NCBI RefSeq assembly: GCF_015143595.1
Contig: NZ_WYEU01000001.1
Span: 248,001-312,000, forward strand
DNA length: 64,000 nucleotides
Direction of reading: 5' to 3'
From: Sneathiella sp. P13V-1
GTDB taxonomy: Bacteria > Pseudomonadota > Alphaproteobacteria > Sneathiellales > Sneathiellaceae
The translations under genes were made by a program, and so were the position numbers. The stretch's first letter is position 1; every line of letters starts with the position of its first letter. Below the pieces are notes generated by a model. That model searched no databases. It was not told the origin of the DNA and saw only the letters and a list, made by a program, of their open reading frames with translations. Positions 8,889 through 17,690 of the stretch are shown in pieces.

Positions 8889-10241
8889 CTATGCGAGATC
8901 GTTGGCTGGAATATAGTATTGTGCCTGATGTGTTTCCCTATCCCGTTCCATCACCAAATTACCCGCAACGTAGGTTGCGCGCACAAGCGCATCCGGCGCC
9001 AATGTCATCGTGGCAAATAATTGATCATGAACACTTTCTGCCGCTTCCATGCGGTATTTAAGAAGTGACGTCGCCTGCAAATCCAGAATAGCCAAATCTG
9101 CTTCCATACCGATATCAAGGCTTCCAATTTGATTTTCAAGGTAAAGCGCTTTCGCTGCACCTCTGGTTGCAACATAGAGCGCTTCAAATGCGCTCAGACT
9201 TTGGCCTCGCAACTGGGCAATTTTATAGGCCTCCCCCATCGTTCTGAACTGGGAAAAACTTGTCCCCGCCCCAAGGTCCGTTGCTAGTCCCACCCGAACC
9301 GGATTGGGCCTTTTCATAGCTCCCTGAAGATCAAACAATCCGCTTCCCAAGAACAAATTCGATGTCGGACAGTGCGCGATGGAAGCCCCTACTTCACTCA
9401 AGCGATCGAGTTCACGCTCTTCTAAATGAACGCCATGGCCAAAAACCGCCTTGGCCCCTACTTGTCCAAACCTGTCATACACATCGAGATAATTCTTCGC
9501 ATTTGGGTAAAGCTCTTTCACCCATTTAATTTCGTCCAGATTTTCTGAAATATGGGTCTGCAAATAGGTCCCAGGAAATTCTTTCCACAAGGCACCTGTA
9601 GCCTCCATCTGCTCATCCGTACTGGTAGGCGCAAATCTTGGCGTCAGGCTATAGAGAAGACGCCCTTTCCCATGCCAGTTTTCAATAAGCTCCTTGGATT
9701 GATCATACCCGGTTTTTGCCGTATCACACAAAGCATCCGGGGCATTTCGGTCCATTAGAACCTTACCTGCAATATTGCGCAGCCCGTATTCTTCAGACGC
9801 TTTGAAGAAAGCATTGACCGATGCAGGCTCAACCGTACAAAAGACAGACGCCGTTGTAGTTCCCGCGCCTAGCATTTCACGCATAAAAAGACGGGCCGTT
9901 CCCAAGGCATAGTCAGGGTCTTTATATTTTTGCTCGGCCACAAAGGTGTATTTATTCAGCCAGTCGATTAACTGCTCGCCATAGGCACCAATGATCTCTG
10001 TTTGAGGATAATGGACATGGCAATCAATAAAGCCAGGCATAATGAGGCAATCTTTATAGTGATTGACCACTGTTCCCCGCTCAAGTTTTGGAAGAATGTC
10101 TGATGCGCTTCCTAACGCGGTTATCACGCCACTTTCCATCACGATAACACCATCCGCTTCGTGATAAACACACTCTTCCAAAGGCACCTCAAAAGGATCA
10201 GCCCGAAACGACAATAACGCCCCTCTAACAGCTTGTTGCAT
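8889..10241 (-). CDS. guaD: Guanine deaminase
   Basis: Hydrolyses guanine to xanthine and ammonia in purine salvage or catabolism. The amidohydrolase barrel is clear: PGFIDCHVHYPQ (HxH zinc ligands) followed by the guanine-deaminase-specific IIGAYGEQLIDWLNKYTF, YLQTHISENLDE (His ligand and substrate contacts), AVFGHGVHLEERE, ASIAHCPTSNLFLGSG and ATDLGAGTSFSQ (Asp ligand). Length (450) is normal. No other purine genes flank it; it stands alone between the kinase and two acyl-CoA dehydrogenase genes and faces away from the latter. Confidence 0.95.
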   Translation of the reverse strand: MQQAVRGALLSFRADPFEVPLEECVYHEADGVIVMESGVITALGSASDILPKLERGTVVNHYKDCLIMPGFIDCHVHYPQTEIIGAYGEQLIDWLNKYTFVAEQKYKDPDYALGTARLFMREMLGAGTTTASVFCTVEPASVNAFFKASEEYGLRNIAGKVLMDRNAPDALCDTAKTGYDQSKELIENWHGKGRLLYSLTPRFAPTSTDEQMEATGALWKEFPGTYLQTHISENLDEIKWVKELYPNAKNYLDVYDRFGQVGAKAVFGHGVHLEERELDRLSEVGASIAHCPTSNLFLGSGLFDLQGAMKRPNPVRVGLATDLGAGTSFSQFRTMGEAYKIAQLRGQSLSAFEALYVATRGAAKALYLENQIGSLDIGMEADLAILDLQATSLLKYRMEAAESVHDQLFATMTLAPDALVRATYVAGNLVMERDRETHQAQYYIPANDLA

Positions 10242-10393
10242 CCTCTACCCTTACACTCTCCATAACGCGGCCCAACTAACGATAATAGCCCAAACATTTG
10301 CCAAGTTGAGTCATTTTTTCAGATAAGATTTACAGCCACGCTTCCGACCCGTTAAACTCACCGAAAACCAATAACAATAATAACGAGGCGAAT

Positions 10394-11509
10394 ATGCAGT
10401 TTCAGACACCCGGGCTTCAGGACATTGTGGACGATTTTGTCTCTTCCTTTTTGAAAGATAAACGCCACGAATGGGAAAGTACTAAAACGCAACATATGGA
10501 GCTATTCCAAGAAGCCTCAAAATTTGGATTATTGGGTCTTGAAACTGATCCTGCCCATGGCGGTTTGGGCGCACCATTTTCCGATAAAGTCAAACTTGCT
10601 GAACTGATGGCACAAACCTCTTTTGCCGCCGCTTTCTCCATTATTAACAGTCAAAATGTTGCGGCCCGCTTGCGAGAAAGCACCGCCCAGCGCCATCATC
10701 AGATGGCAGACGAAATCATGGCAGGTGATCGTGTGGGTTGCACCGCACTTACGGAACCCACGGCCGGAAGTGATTTTGCGGCCATTCAAACGTCAGCCAA
10801 GAAAATCGATGGGGTCTGGGAAATTTCAGGGAACAAAGCCTGGATCACAAACGCAACTAACGCTGAAACAATTATCCTTTATGCCCAGACAGATCCTACA
10901 AAAGGTTGGAAAGGCATTGCGTCTTTTCTGATAGACGGCCGGAAAGCTGGCTTTGAAAGAGGAGAGAGCTATTCTCTGATCGGCGGACATATTATTGGCG
11001 CAGGGGAGTTTTCATTAAGCAGCTATGTTGCTTCAGAAGAAGATATGCTTGCCCCGCCAGGTGAAGCGTTCAAAGTAGCGATGACATCTATAAATGGGGC
11101 GCGAACTTATGTAGCAGCTATGTGCGTCGGCATGATGAAAAATGCTTTGGAACTTGCCACGGCTTACGGGAAAGAAAGAAATGCCTTTGGCAAACCCCTC
11201 CTCACTCATCAGGGGATGGGATGGTCCTTATCAGACATCTATACAAATATCGCAGCACTTGAAGGATTGGTGGAAAAATCCGCAGCACTGATTGACGGGA
11301 AACAGGATGCCGTCTTGGCTGCTGCACTTGCCAAGAAAATGGCGGGTGACATAACGATACCAGCCATCTCCGCTTGCATCCAAGCCATGGGGGCTAATGG
11401 TCTTCGATCCGAACATTTCTTAGGCGAACATTTAGCGTGCGCAAAAATTGCCGCCTATACCGATGGCTCTACCGAAATGATGAAGGAGCGGATTTCTGCA
11501 TATCTTTGA
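10394..11509 (+). CDS. Acyl-CoA dehydrogenase
   Basis: Flavoprotein that introduces the alpha-beta double bond into acyl-CoA and passes electrons to ETF. Seen: CTALTEPTAGSDFAAIQTSA (FAD-binding signature), KAWITNATNAETIILYAQ, RNAFGKPLLTHQGMGWSLSD and ANGLRSEHFLGEHLACAKI. The C-terminal motif that usually reads YEGTSE with the catalytic Glu is YTDGSTE here, so the base may be elsewhere. The start ATG 10394 follows GAGGCGAAT. A second acyl-CoA dehydrogenase begins 74 bases downstream; the pair may form a heteromer or act in the same degradation route. Substrate cannot be told from sequence. Confidence 0.88.
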   Translation: MQFQTPGLQDIVDDFVSSFLKDKRHEWESTKTQHMELFQEASKFGLLGLETDPAHGGLGAPFSDKVKLAELMAQTSFAAAFSIINSQNVAARLRESTAQRHHQMADEIMAGDRVGCTALTEPTAGSDFAAIQTSAKKIDGVWEISGNKAWITNATNAETIILYAQTDPTKGWKGIASFLIDGRKAGFERGESYSLIGGHIIGAGEFSLSSYVASEEDMLAPPGEAFKVAMTSINGARTYVAAMCVGMMKNALELATAYGKERNAFGKPLLTHQGMGWSLSDIYTNIAALEGLVEKSAALIDGKQDAVLAAALAKKMAGDITIPAISACIQAMGANGLRSEHFLGEHLACAKIAAYTDGSTEMMKERISAYL

Positions 11510-11583
11510 ATCAAATGCAGACAAGACCTGGCAGTCGTGTTAATTAGTAAGCTAGCTAATAAATAAGAAAAACGAGCGACAAA

Positions 11584-12789
11584 ATGGAACTGGCACTTAA
11601 ACCCGAAGACGAAGCCTTCCGTCAGGAAGTCCGTGACTTCATTTCAGAAAACTTATCTGAAGAACTCCGCGCCAATACGGCAATTCAAGCATCCATTCGG
11701 ACAGATCCCGACACGGCCGGCCGTTGGGCCCGTATACTGGGTCAAAAAGGCTGGCTTGCATACAACTGGCCCAAATCCATGGGCGGTCCAGGTTGGAACG
11801 TCCTGCAGCGATATATTTTTGAATCCGAATGCGCCACCGCAGGAGCCCCTGCAATTAATTCCATGGGCTATCGCATGATCGGTCCGCTTATTGATAAATT
11901 TGGCACTCAGGAACAAAAAGATTTCTACCTGCCGCGGATTGCTCTACATGAAGACAGCTGGTGTCAGGGATATTCTGAACCTGGTGCAGGGTCAGACCTT
12001 GCTGCCCTTCAGACCAAGGCGGAAAGTGATGGCGATGATTATATTATCAACGGCACTAAGATCTGGACGACAGGTGCCCATTACGCGAACAGATGCTTCT
12101 GCTTGGTAAGAACTTCGAACGAGGGAAAAAAGCAGGAGGGCATTTCCTTCGTTTTAATGGATATGGACACACCGGGCATTACAGTTCAGCCCATCATGAT
12201 GCTGTCCGGGGATCATGAACTCAATCAGGTCTTCTTCGACAACGTTCGTATTCCGAAAACCAACAGGATCGGAGAAGAAAACCAGGGCTGGACCGTAGCA
12301 AAATACCTTCTGGAATTTGAGCGTGGCGGCATATCCTATACGCCGGGCCTCAACGCCAACCTCGCCTCCATTCGAAAAATTGCGGCGGAAGAGCGCAGCA
12401 ATGATGGCGGTAGATTAATCGATGATTCAGGTTTCGCTGGACGCCTTGCCAAACTCGAAGTGGAGGTGATGTCCGCTGAATATACCGAGAAAAAACAGAT
12501 GGCCGCATTGGCAAAGGGGCATAACCCCGGTGCAAAGTCATCTATTACAAAACTTCTGGGTTCGGAGATTGGCCAGCGGGTTGCGGAATTAAAAATGGAA
12601 GCCATTTCCTATTATGCGCTCCCCTTCCTTCCTGAAAGTCGCATCCCCGGCAACAACGTTGAATATCCGGGCCCAGAATACGCAAGAACAGTCACCGCTA
12701 GCTATCTGAACGGACGCGCCTCAACCATTTACGCCGGCTCCAGTGAAGTTCAGAGAACTATCCTTTCAAAACAAGTACTTGGACTTTAA
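11584..12789 (+). CDS. Acyl-CoA dehydrogenase (second of pair)
   Basis: 401-residue acyl-CoA dehydrogenase. Signatures: WCQGYSEPGAGSDLAALQTK, KIWTTGAHYANRCFCLVR, GDHELNQVFFDNVRIPKTNR, ARTVTASYLNGRASTIYAGS and a C-terminal SSEVQRTILSKQVLGL. The usual YEG catalytic Glu is Ala (IYAGSSE), as in a large subgroup acting on unusual or branched substrates whose base lies in another helix. Lies in the same direction as the previous gene and is probably cotranscribed. No thiolase or hydratase neighbours, so the pathway is unknown. Confidence 0.88.
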   Translation: MELALKPEDEAFRQEVRDFISENLSEELRANTAIQASIRTDPDTAGRWARILGQKGWLAYNWPKSMGGPGWNVLQRYIFESECATAGAPAINSMGYRMIGPLIDKFGTQEQKDFYLPRIALHEDSWCQGYSEPGAGSDLAALQTKAESDGDDYIINGTKIWTTGAHYANRCFCLVRTSNEGKKQEGISFVLMDMDTPGITVQPIMMLSGDHELNQVFFDNVRIPKTNRIGEENQGWTVAKYLLEFERGGISYTPGLNANLASIRKIAAEERSNDGGRLIDDSGFAGRLAKLEVEVMSAEYTEKKQMAALAKGHNPGAKSSITKLLGSEIGQRVAELKMEAISYYALPFLPESRIPGNNVEYPGPEYARTVTASYLNGRASTIYAGSSEVQRTILSKQVLGL

Positions 12790-12803
12790 TTCAGCTAACA
12801 CTC

Positions 12804-12833
12804 TCCCTCTCAGGTCTCGCACTCTGAGAGGGA
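12804..12833 (+). terminator. Hairpin after acyl-CoA dehydrogenase pair
   Basis: A 10-bp perfect stem TCCCTCTCAG / CTGAGAGGGA with a 10-base loop follows the stop codon. There is no U-run, so it is a stem-loop that may stabilise the 3' end or act as a weak terminator. Confidence 0.5.
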
Positions 12834-12932
12834 TTACCATTCGGGAAATCGCCACCGCGCTTCATAATTGATTTACCATTTCGGCATATACCGAAAGTTA
12901 GAAGTGCAACTTTTAATTCGGGCGATCCCATA

Positions 12933-15086
12933 ATGAACTCAATTCGTCAACGGCTCCTTGTATTCATCGTCAGTATTTTGCTGCTCAGCAATCTATCCTT
13001 GGTGTTTACGACAAACTCAATCTCCACAGATAATGCTCAGAAAAGTGTTGATGAACTTCTGAAAACAGACGCTGCTAAAGAATCTGCGGCTATTCAGAAA
13101 ATTGTAAATGAAGCATACAACACGGCCAAAGCTCTGGGTGCGACCGTTGAAAGTATGATGAAAGCCGGCATTGCCACACGTGAAGGCATTGCACAGGTTG
13201 CAATCCGGGTTGTGGAAGAAAACCCGACTTTGATTGGGTCCACCGTCGCATTTGAACCAAATGGATTGGATGGCAAAGACGCAGATCACAAGGATGGTAT
13301 CTATACAGATGCTGCGGGTCGCTACGTCCCCTACTTCTTCCGTCAAGGTGACGGCAAAGTAGGTGTTGAAAAGCTGGTCATGACAAAAGAAGCTGGAATT
13401 GACGGCTGGTACACCGCCCCTCTGGAAGCGAATAAATCAATTCTCACAGAGCCTTACATTTACCCAATTGAAGGGGTTGATGTCTTGATGACGACGATTT
13501 CCGTTCCTATTCGCGATGCTTCCGGAAAGGCTGTCGGTATAGTGACTTCAGATATTGCCATGACGGACCTGCAAGCCACAATGGCAGCAGTTAAACCATT
13601 GGGCGCAGGCCACATCAAACTGACCTCCCCGGGAGGCCTATATGTCTATACACCTGAAACAGATAAGTTAGGGAAACAGACTGAGTCTGAAGCAATGATG
13701 GCAGCCCTCGGTGAAGTCGCAAAAGGGAATAGCAGCGATTATGAAGGTTCCGCCGCAGATGGTACAGCAGACGCACTGGTAAAGGTCGTCCCTGTTCCTT
13801 TCAACGGTGTAGAGTCCCAATGGGCACTTGTTTACGTTACCCCAAATGAAGCGATCTTTGCATCCGCAAACGAAATCAGAAACATTTCTCTGATGGTTGC
13901 AGCAGGCGTGATCTTGGTCGGTATTCTTATCGTCTGGTTTATTGCGAACGGTATTTCTTCACCGATTACTCGTATGACAGAAGCCATGGGTGTTATTGCA
14001 GGCGGCAATTTTGACGCTGATGTACCTGAACAAGATCGCAAAGATGAAATCGGTAAGATGGCAGCCGCCGTTGAAACCTTCCGTCAAAATGGTATGGAAA
14101 ACGCCCGACTTCAGCGCGAAGCGGAAGAAACACGCGTTGCAAGACAAGCTGCGAAAGAGCAACGTGAAAAAGAAGCGCGTGAAGCCGAAATCAAACTAGC
14201 TGAGGAGCGCCGTGAGGCAGAGGAGAATTCAAACCGTGAACGCGCTGAGGCTCTCAACAATATGGCTAATTCATTTGAGCATGAAGTTGGTTCCGTCATT
14301 GATCAACTATCAGGTTCAGCGACAGAGATGCGAAACTCAGCAGAGTTGATGACACAAACAGTTGACCGTGCGTCTGAGCAATCAAGTGTCGTCAGTACCG
14401 CCTCTGAAGAAGCGACCATGAGCGTAAATTCCGTGTCTGCTGCAACTGAGGAACTCTCAAGCTCCATTCAGGAAATCAGTCGACAAGTCAATACATCTGC
14501 AACGATTACAAGTCGTGCAGTAGATGAGGCGAACAACACAAACCAGACAATGAACAGCCTTGCAGAATCTGCTCAGCGCATTGGTGAAGTTGTCGGAATG
14601 ATCAATGATATTGCGGAACAGACAAATCTCCTTGCCCTCAATGCAACAATTGAGGCAGCACGTGCCGGTGAAGCAGGTAAAGGTTTTGCTGTTGTAGCGT
14701 CAGAGGTTAAGAACCTCGCCTCTCAAACGGCGCGTGCCACAGAAGAAATCACTGAACAAATCTCCGGAATGCAAGGCGCAACCGGTGATGCCGTATCTGC
14801 CATTGAAAATATCGTGAAAACCATTTCTGAGATCAGTGATGTTACTGGCAGTATCGCAGCCGCTGTTGAAGAACAGGGTGCCGCAACCAGTGAAATTGCA
14901 CGCAATGCTCAAACAGCAGCAAGTGGTACAACCGAGGTGAACAACACCATTGGATCCGTTAGCCAAGCCGCAAGTGAAGCGGGTACTGCCGCAAGTACTG
15001 TTTTGCACACAGCGACAAATCTGGAAGGTTATTCTCGTGACCTCAGGGAAAAAGTACAACATTTCCTGGCAAGTGTTCGAAGCTAG
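12933..15086 (+). CDS. Methyl-accepting chemotaxis protein with Cache sensor
   Basis: 717-residue chemoreceptor. TM1 covers ~8-28, a ~280-residue periplasmic double-Cache sensor follows ([20 protein letters not shown] is typical of ligand-binding Cache folds), TM2 is near 315-336 ([20 protein letters not shown]), then HAMP ([20 protein letters not shown]), an unusually charged coiled coil rich in Glu/Arg/Ala (~395-450), and the signalling domain with the hairpin tip [20 protein letters not shown]. There is no C-terminal CheR-tethering pentapeptide. It is monocistronic, closed by a strong terminator. The ligand is unknown; the Cache type commonly senses amino or carboxylic acids. Confidence 0.93.
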   Translation: MNSIRQRLLVFIVSILLLSNLSLVFTTNSISTDNAQKSVDELLKTDAAKESAAIQKIVNEAYNTAKALGATVESMMKAGIATREGIAQVAIRVVEENPTLIGSTVAFEPNGLDGKDADHKDGIYTDAAGRYVPYFFRQGDGKVGVEKLVMTKEAGIDGWYTAPLEANKSILTEPYIYPIEGVDVLMTTISVPIRDASGKAVGIVTSDIAMTDLQATMAAVKPLGAGHIKLTSPGGLYVYTPETDKLGKQTESEAMMAALGEVAKGNSSDYEGSAADGTADALVKVVPVPFNGVESQWALVYVTPNEAIFASANEIRNISLMVAAGVILVGILIVWFIANGISSPITRMTEAMGVIAGGNFDADVPEQDRKDEIGKMAAAVETFRQNGMENARLQREAEETRVARQAAKEQREKEAREAEIKLAEERREAEENSNRERAEALNNMANSFEHEVGSVIDQLSGSATEMRNSAELMTQTVDRASEQSSVVSTASEEATMSVNSVSAATEELSSSIQEISRQVNTSATITSRAVDEANNTNQTMNSLAESAQRIGEVVGMINDIAEQTNLLALNATIEAARAGEAGKGFAVVASEVKNLASQTARATEEITEQISGMQGATGDAVSAIENIVKTISEISDVTGSIAAAVEEQGAATSEIARNAQTAASGTTEVNNTIGSVSQAASEAGTAASTVLHTATNLEGYSRDLREKVQHFLASVRS

Positions 15087-15103
15087 TCTTCTGCCAATCT
15101 GGA

Positions 15104-15136
15104 AAAGGCCGCGCTTACCACGCGGCCTTTTTTTGT
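15104..15136 (+). terminator. Rho-independent terminator after chemoreceptor gene
   Basis: Perfect 10-bp stem AAAGGCCGCG / CGCGGCCTTT, 7-base loop, followed by a run of T. It also ends at the convergent cytochrome gene, so may serve both strands. Confidence 0.85.
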
Positions 15137-15138
15137 GT

Positions 15139-15567
15139 CTACATTTTGTGAGGTTTGCTTACGATGCCGTTTGCAACCTGCGTTTCCCGTATAAAAGCAA
15201 TGATCTCCGCTATCTGCTGATCTGTTACCTGGGTCTGAGGCGGCATGTTGCCAAATGGCCAATGATGGGCTCGCACACCTTGTTTAACAGCACGGTAAAA
15301 CGATCCGTCTCCATGATGGCCCGGATTGTAAATATCGTGAATAAGCGGCGGCCCTTGCTTGGTCCCTCCCGCTGATGCGCCATGGCAAGCCGCGCAATTT
15401 TCTTTAAATGCTTCATGACCGCCTGACGCCATATTGCTCAGCGCCGGAACGTTCACCGCAATCATTTCCGCGGGTTCACCTCCTTTGATGATGATCTCAA
15501 TAAAGAAATACACACCAGCAAGCCCTGCAATAATACCCAGCAGGACCATTCCTTTTTTTACATTCAT
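15139..15567 (-). CDS. Membrane-anchored c-type cytochrome
   Basis: Single haem cytochrome c tethered by an N-terminal helix (residues ~7-27, MVLLGIIAGLAGVYFFIEIII). The haem-attachment site is ENCAACHGASAGG, with GPPLIHDIYNPGHHGDGSFY after it and the axial Met in FGNMPPQTQVTDQQIAEII, the standard class I arrangement. ATG 15567 is preferred over a TTG at 15594. It sits 20 bases downstream of a Cys/Met-rich exported protein on the same strand, an arrangement often linked to copper handling or periplasmic electron transfer. Confidence 0.88.
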   Translation of the reverse strand: MNVKKGMVLLGIIAGLAGVYFFIEIIIKGGEPAEMIAVNVPALSNMASGGHEAFKENCAACHGASAGGTKQGPPLIHDIYNPGHHGDGSFYRAVKQGVRAHHWPFGNMPPQTQVTDQQIAEIIAFIRETQVANGIVSKPHKM

Positions 15568-15614
15568 AAAAATACTCGTTTCAGATTGTTTCAATTTGGT
15601 TGGTTAAAGAACAA

Positions 15615-15944
15615 TCACACGATCTTGGGAGGAGGTATGAGTATTGGTATGACGGCTGAAACCGCCTGATCTTTCCGAAACTGCGGCTTTGCAGTAACAA
15701 CGTATGACAAATTGGCTTCGGTACGTACTTGACGTGCCAAATCAGTGCAGGATGTCTGCATACTACATCCCCCTTCATCTGTCATGCAGGTCGCCCCACA
15801 CACATCCATTTGCATATCAGAAGCCATCTCAGCCATGGCAGCTGATGAACCGCAATGAGCCTCACCTGCCAAGCCAAGCCCAACCGCAATAAATGAGCTG
15901 ACTATTAAGGCCACAAATAAATATGTCAGAGTCCGTTGCCACAT
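15615..15944 (-). CDS. Small exported Cys/Met-rich protein (possible metal-related)
   Basis: 109 residues. A signal or anchor segment (YLFVALIVSSFIAVGLGLAG) is followed by a short mature part with clustered Cys and Met: HCGSS, a MAEMASDMQMDVCGATCM stretch and GGCSMQTSCTD. The C-terminus AVIPILIPPPKIV resembles tails of small proteins found beside copper-resistance genes (DUF2946-like), but I cannot assign the family firmly. The Met/Cys clustering suggests copper or another soft metal. Probably cotranscribed with the downstream cytochrome c. Confidence 0.6.
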   Translation of the reverse strand: MWQRTLTYLFVALIVSSFIAVGLGLAGEAHCGSSAAMAEMASDMQMDVCGATCMTDEGGCSMQTSCTDLARQVRTEANLSYVVTAKPQFRKDQAVSAVIPILIPPPKIV

Positions 15945-15953
15945 TCGGGGATA

Positions 15954-16565
15954 TTAGCTTACTTTTTTTGCAAGAAGAAGTGTGGAGCCATCACATTCCG
16001 GATCCTCGGGCATAAAATCAACGATATCAATTCCATATTTTGCGAGCTCTTGGCGATATCCGTTTGGGGAGAGGCTGGAATGATAAACGGGCTCTCCTCC
16101 GACCATACCGTCAACCTCACCTTCTTCTGGACCAACGGTGAGAAGAAGGGCGCCTCCCAATTTCAAATGATCTGCAAAATGTTTTATCGTTGCCTTCTGA
16201 TCTTCCTGTGTGAGGTGGAAAAAACTATGCCACGCGATAATGCCATCGAACTGTTGTCCCATAGACAGTTTCCGCATGTCCATCTCAATCCAGTTATTAT
16301 TCGGAAACCTTTCTCTGGCCAATTTCAGCATGGAGGTTGAAAAATCAACACCCGTAAGAGCAAACCCTTGTTCGATAAAATAGGCGGCAATTGGATCAGC
16401 CGCCCCGCACCCCACATCAAGAATAGCGCCGCCTGACGGCAACAGCTCCTGAAAACGCGACAACCACTTTCTCTCTTGAAGCCTTTTAGGGCGCTCTGCA
16501 TCAAAGCGAGGACCTAAGCGCTCGTAGACATCCTGTGTCGTTTTTTCAATGTCTCGAAGGTTCAT
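15954..16565 (-). CDS. Class I SAM-dependent methyltransferase
   Basis: Rossmann-fold methyltransferase of ~203 residues. Motif I is AILDVGCGAADPIAAYF, followed by the acidic end of beta-2 (LTGVDFSTSML) and motif IV-like FDGIIAWHSFFHLTQED. Substrate unknown. Its start overlaps the stop of the upstream TetR gene (ATGA), with GAGGA as ribosome site, so the two are translationally coupled and the methyltransferase is likely under that regulator's control. Confidence 0.85.
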   Translation of the reverse strand: MNLRDIEKTTQDVYERLGPRFDAERPKRLQERKWLSRFQELLPSGGAILDVGCGAADPIAAYFIEQGFALTGVDFSTSMLKLARERFPNNNWIEMDMRKLSMGQQFDGIIAWHSFFHLTQEDQKATIKHFADHLKLGGALLLTVGPEEGEVDGMVGGEPVYHSSLSPNGYRQELAKYGIDIVDFMPEDPECDGSTLLLAKKVS

Positions 16566-17149
16566 TCCTCAAAAACCTTATTGGCAAACTCTTCAAAAGC
16601 TGCGGCATACAACTCATACGTCTTTTCCGGCTCTTCAGAAATGGCGATCCGCTCCGCATAGAAATCTACAGCACCTGACAGGAAATCAGTTAACAGCATC
16701 GCTCTTTCAGCATTCGGTGTAAATGCATGTATGCCGTCATAAAGCTCTTTATAAGCAGTTTCAGCATCTCTGGATCTGCAATACTCCATCCCTAGAACAT
16801 TTGGCGCATCCATCAGAATGATGCGAGCGAAAGCGGGATCAGTAAAAAACCTTAAATACTCAAGGCACCCCTTCACCAGTTCCTTGGGCGGATTTATTCC
16901 CTCATATGGATACCCACCGACACGATCGGAAATGACCACGCACTGCTGATCATAAACCGCCTGAAAAAGCGACTTTTTGTCCGGAAAATGATGATAGAGC
17001 GACCCCCGGCTGCTGTTTGCAGCCTTGATAATCATGGTTGTGGAAGTCTCCGCAAAGCCATGCTCGGCAAAACAGGTTGTTGCAACAGACAATAGATGTG
17101 CCCGCGTACGTTCCCAGTTTTCCTTATTTTTCCCCGTTGGTTTTGGCAT
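16562..17149 (-). CDS. TetR-family transcriptional regulator
   Basis: N-terminal helix-turn-helix (ERTRAHLLSVATTCFAEHGF, TSTTMIIKAANSSRGSLYHHF, PDKKSLFQAVYD) and a variable ligand domain. I start it at ATG 17149, since the frame upstream to 17302 runs through the operator and the divergent gene. It is divergent from a VOC-family gene across a 70-base region with a large inverted repeat, an arrangement expected for an autoregulated repressor. Ligand unknown. Confidence 0.9.
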   Translation of the reverse strand: MPKPTGKNKENWERTRAHLLSVATTCFAEHGFAETSTTMIIKAANSSRGSLYHHFPDKKSLFQAVYDQQCVVISDRVGGYPYEGINPPKELVKGCLEYLRFFTDPAFARIILMDAPNVLGMEYCRSRDAETAYKELYDGIHAFTPNAERAMLLTDFLSGAVDFYAERIAISEEPEKTYELYAAAFEEFANKVFEE

Positions 17150-17166
17150 ATGAGAAATATATTGAC

Positions 17167-17216
17167 TTACAGACAATCTGTCTATAAATAAATTTTTATA
17201 GACACCCTGCCTGTAA
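17167..17216. promoter_or_regulatory. Large inverted-repeat operator between tetR-type and VOC genes
   Basis: Two 22-base half-sites face each other across 6 bases: left 17167-17188 (TTACAGACAATCTGTC then TATAAA), right 17195-17216 on the other strand. They match at 18 of 22 positions, and the inner ten bases (TGTCTATAAA / TTTATAGACA) are identical. Each half also holds its own short palindrome (AGACAATCTGTCT on the left). This fits two TetR dimers binding cooperatively and repressing both directions. Confidence 0.7.
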
Positions 17217-17235
17217 AATGAATGGAGATTATCTG

Positions 17236-17645
17236 ATGAAACTGAACAGCTATTATCCAGTACTATGTGTTGAAGATGTTTTCGAAGGCGCCGCTTTTTC
17301 AAAACCTATTTTGGCTTCAAGACAATCTTTGAAAGCGATTGGTACATTCACCTACAGATGGAAGGTAATGAGAATGTTAATCTTGCCTTTGTCTCTGCAA
17401 CCCATGAAACTGTGCCGGAGGCATATCGTAAAACCACCGAAGGGGTTCTGCTGAATTTTGAATTTGAAGAAGTGGATGATTTGTACGAACGGCTTCAATC
17501 CGCCAACCTCAATATCCCTCTTAAACTTCGGGATGAGCCATGGGGTCAACGCCACTTTATCGTCACCGACCCATGCGGCGCGATGGTGGATGTGATCAAG
17601 CTGATCGAACCTTCTAAGGAATATCAGGAACAATATGTTGCTTAA
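17236..17645 (+). pseudogene. VOC-family (glyoxalase/bleomycin-resistance-like) gene with a one-base frameshift
   Basis: The protein is split over two frames. Frame one starts at ATG 17236 (GGAG upstream) and reads MKLNSYYPVLCVEDVFEGAA. The rest of a VOC domain is in the -1 frame from about 17295: FFKTYFGFKTIFESDWYIHL, then LNFEFEEVDDLYERL, FIVTDPCGAMVDVIKLIEPS, to the stop at 17645. The join falls in the run GCTTTTTCAAAA (17293-17304); one extra T would restore a continuous ~136-residue protein. It is either a fresh disruption, a homopolymer sequencing error, or a -1 slippage site. Divergent from the TetR gene, which probably regulates it. Confidence 0.8.
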
Positions 17646-17690
17646 ATCGTCTTACTGCTTCGCCCTTATGTGGGCGAAGCAGTCGATCCT

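Noticed and set aside
17218-17454. 78-residue ORF as a separate gene
   Set aside because: It is only the first frame of the frameshifted VOC gene; its C-terminal half has no family sequence.
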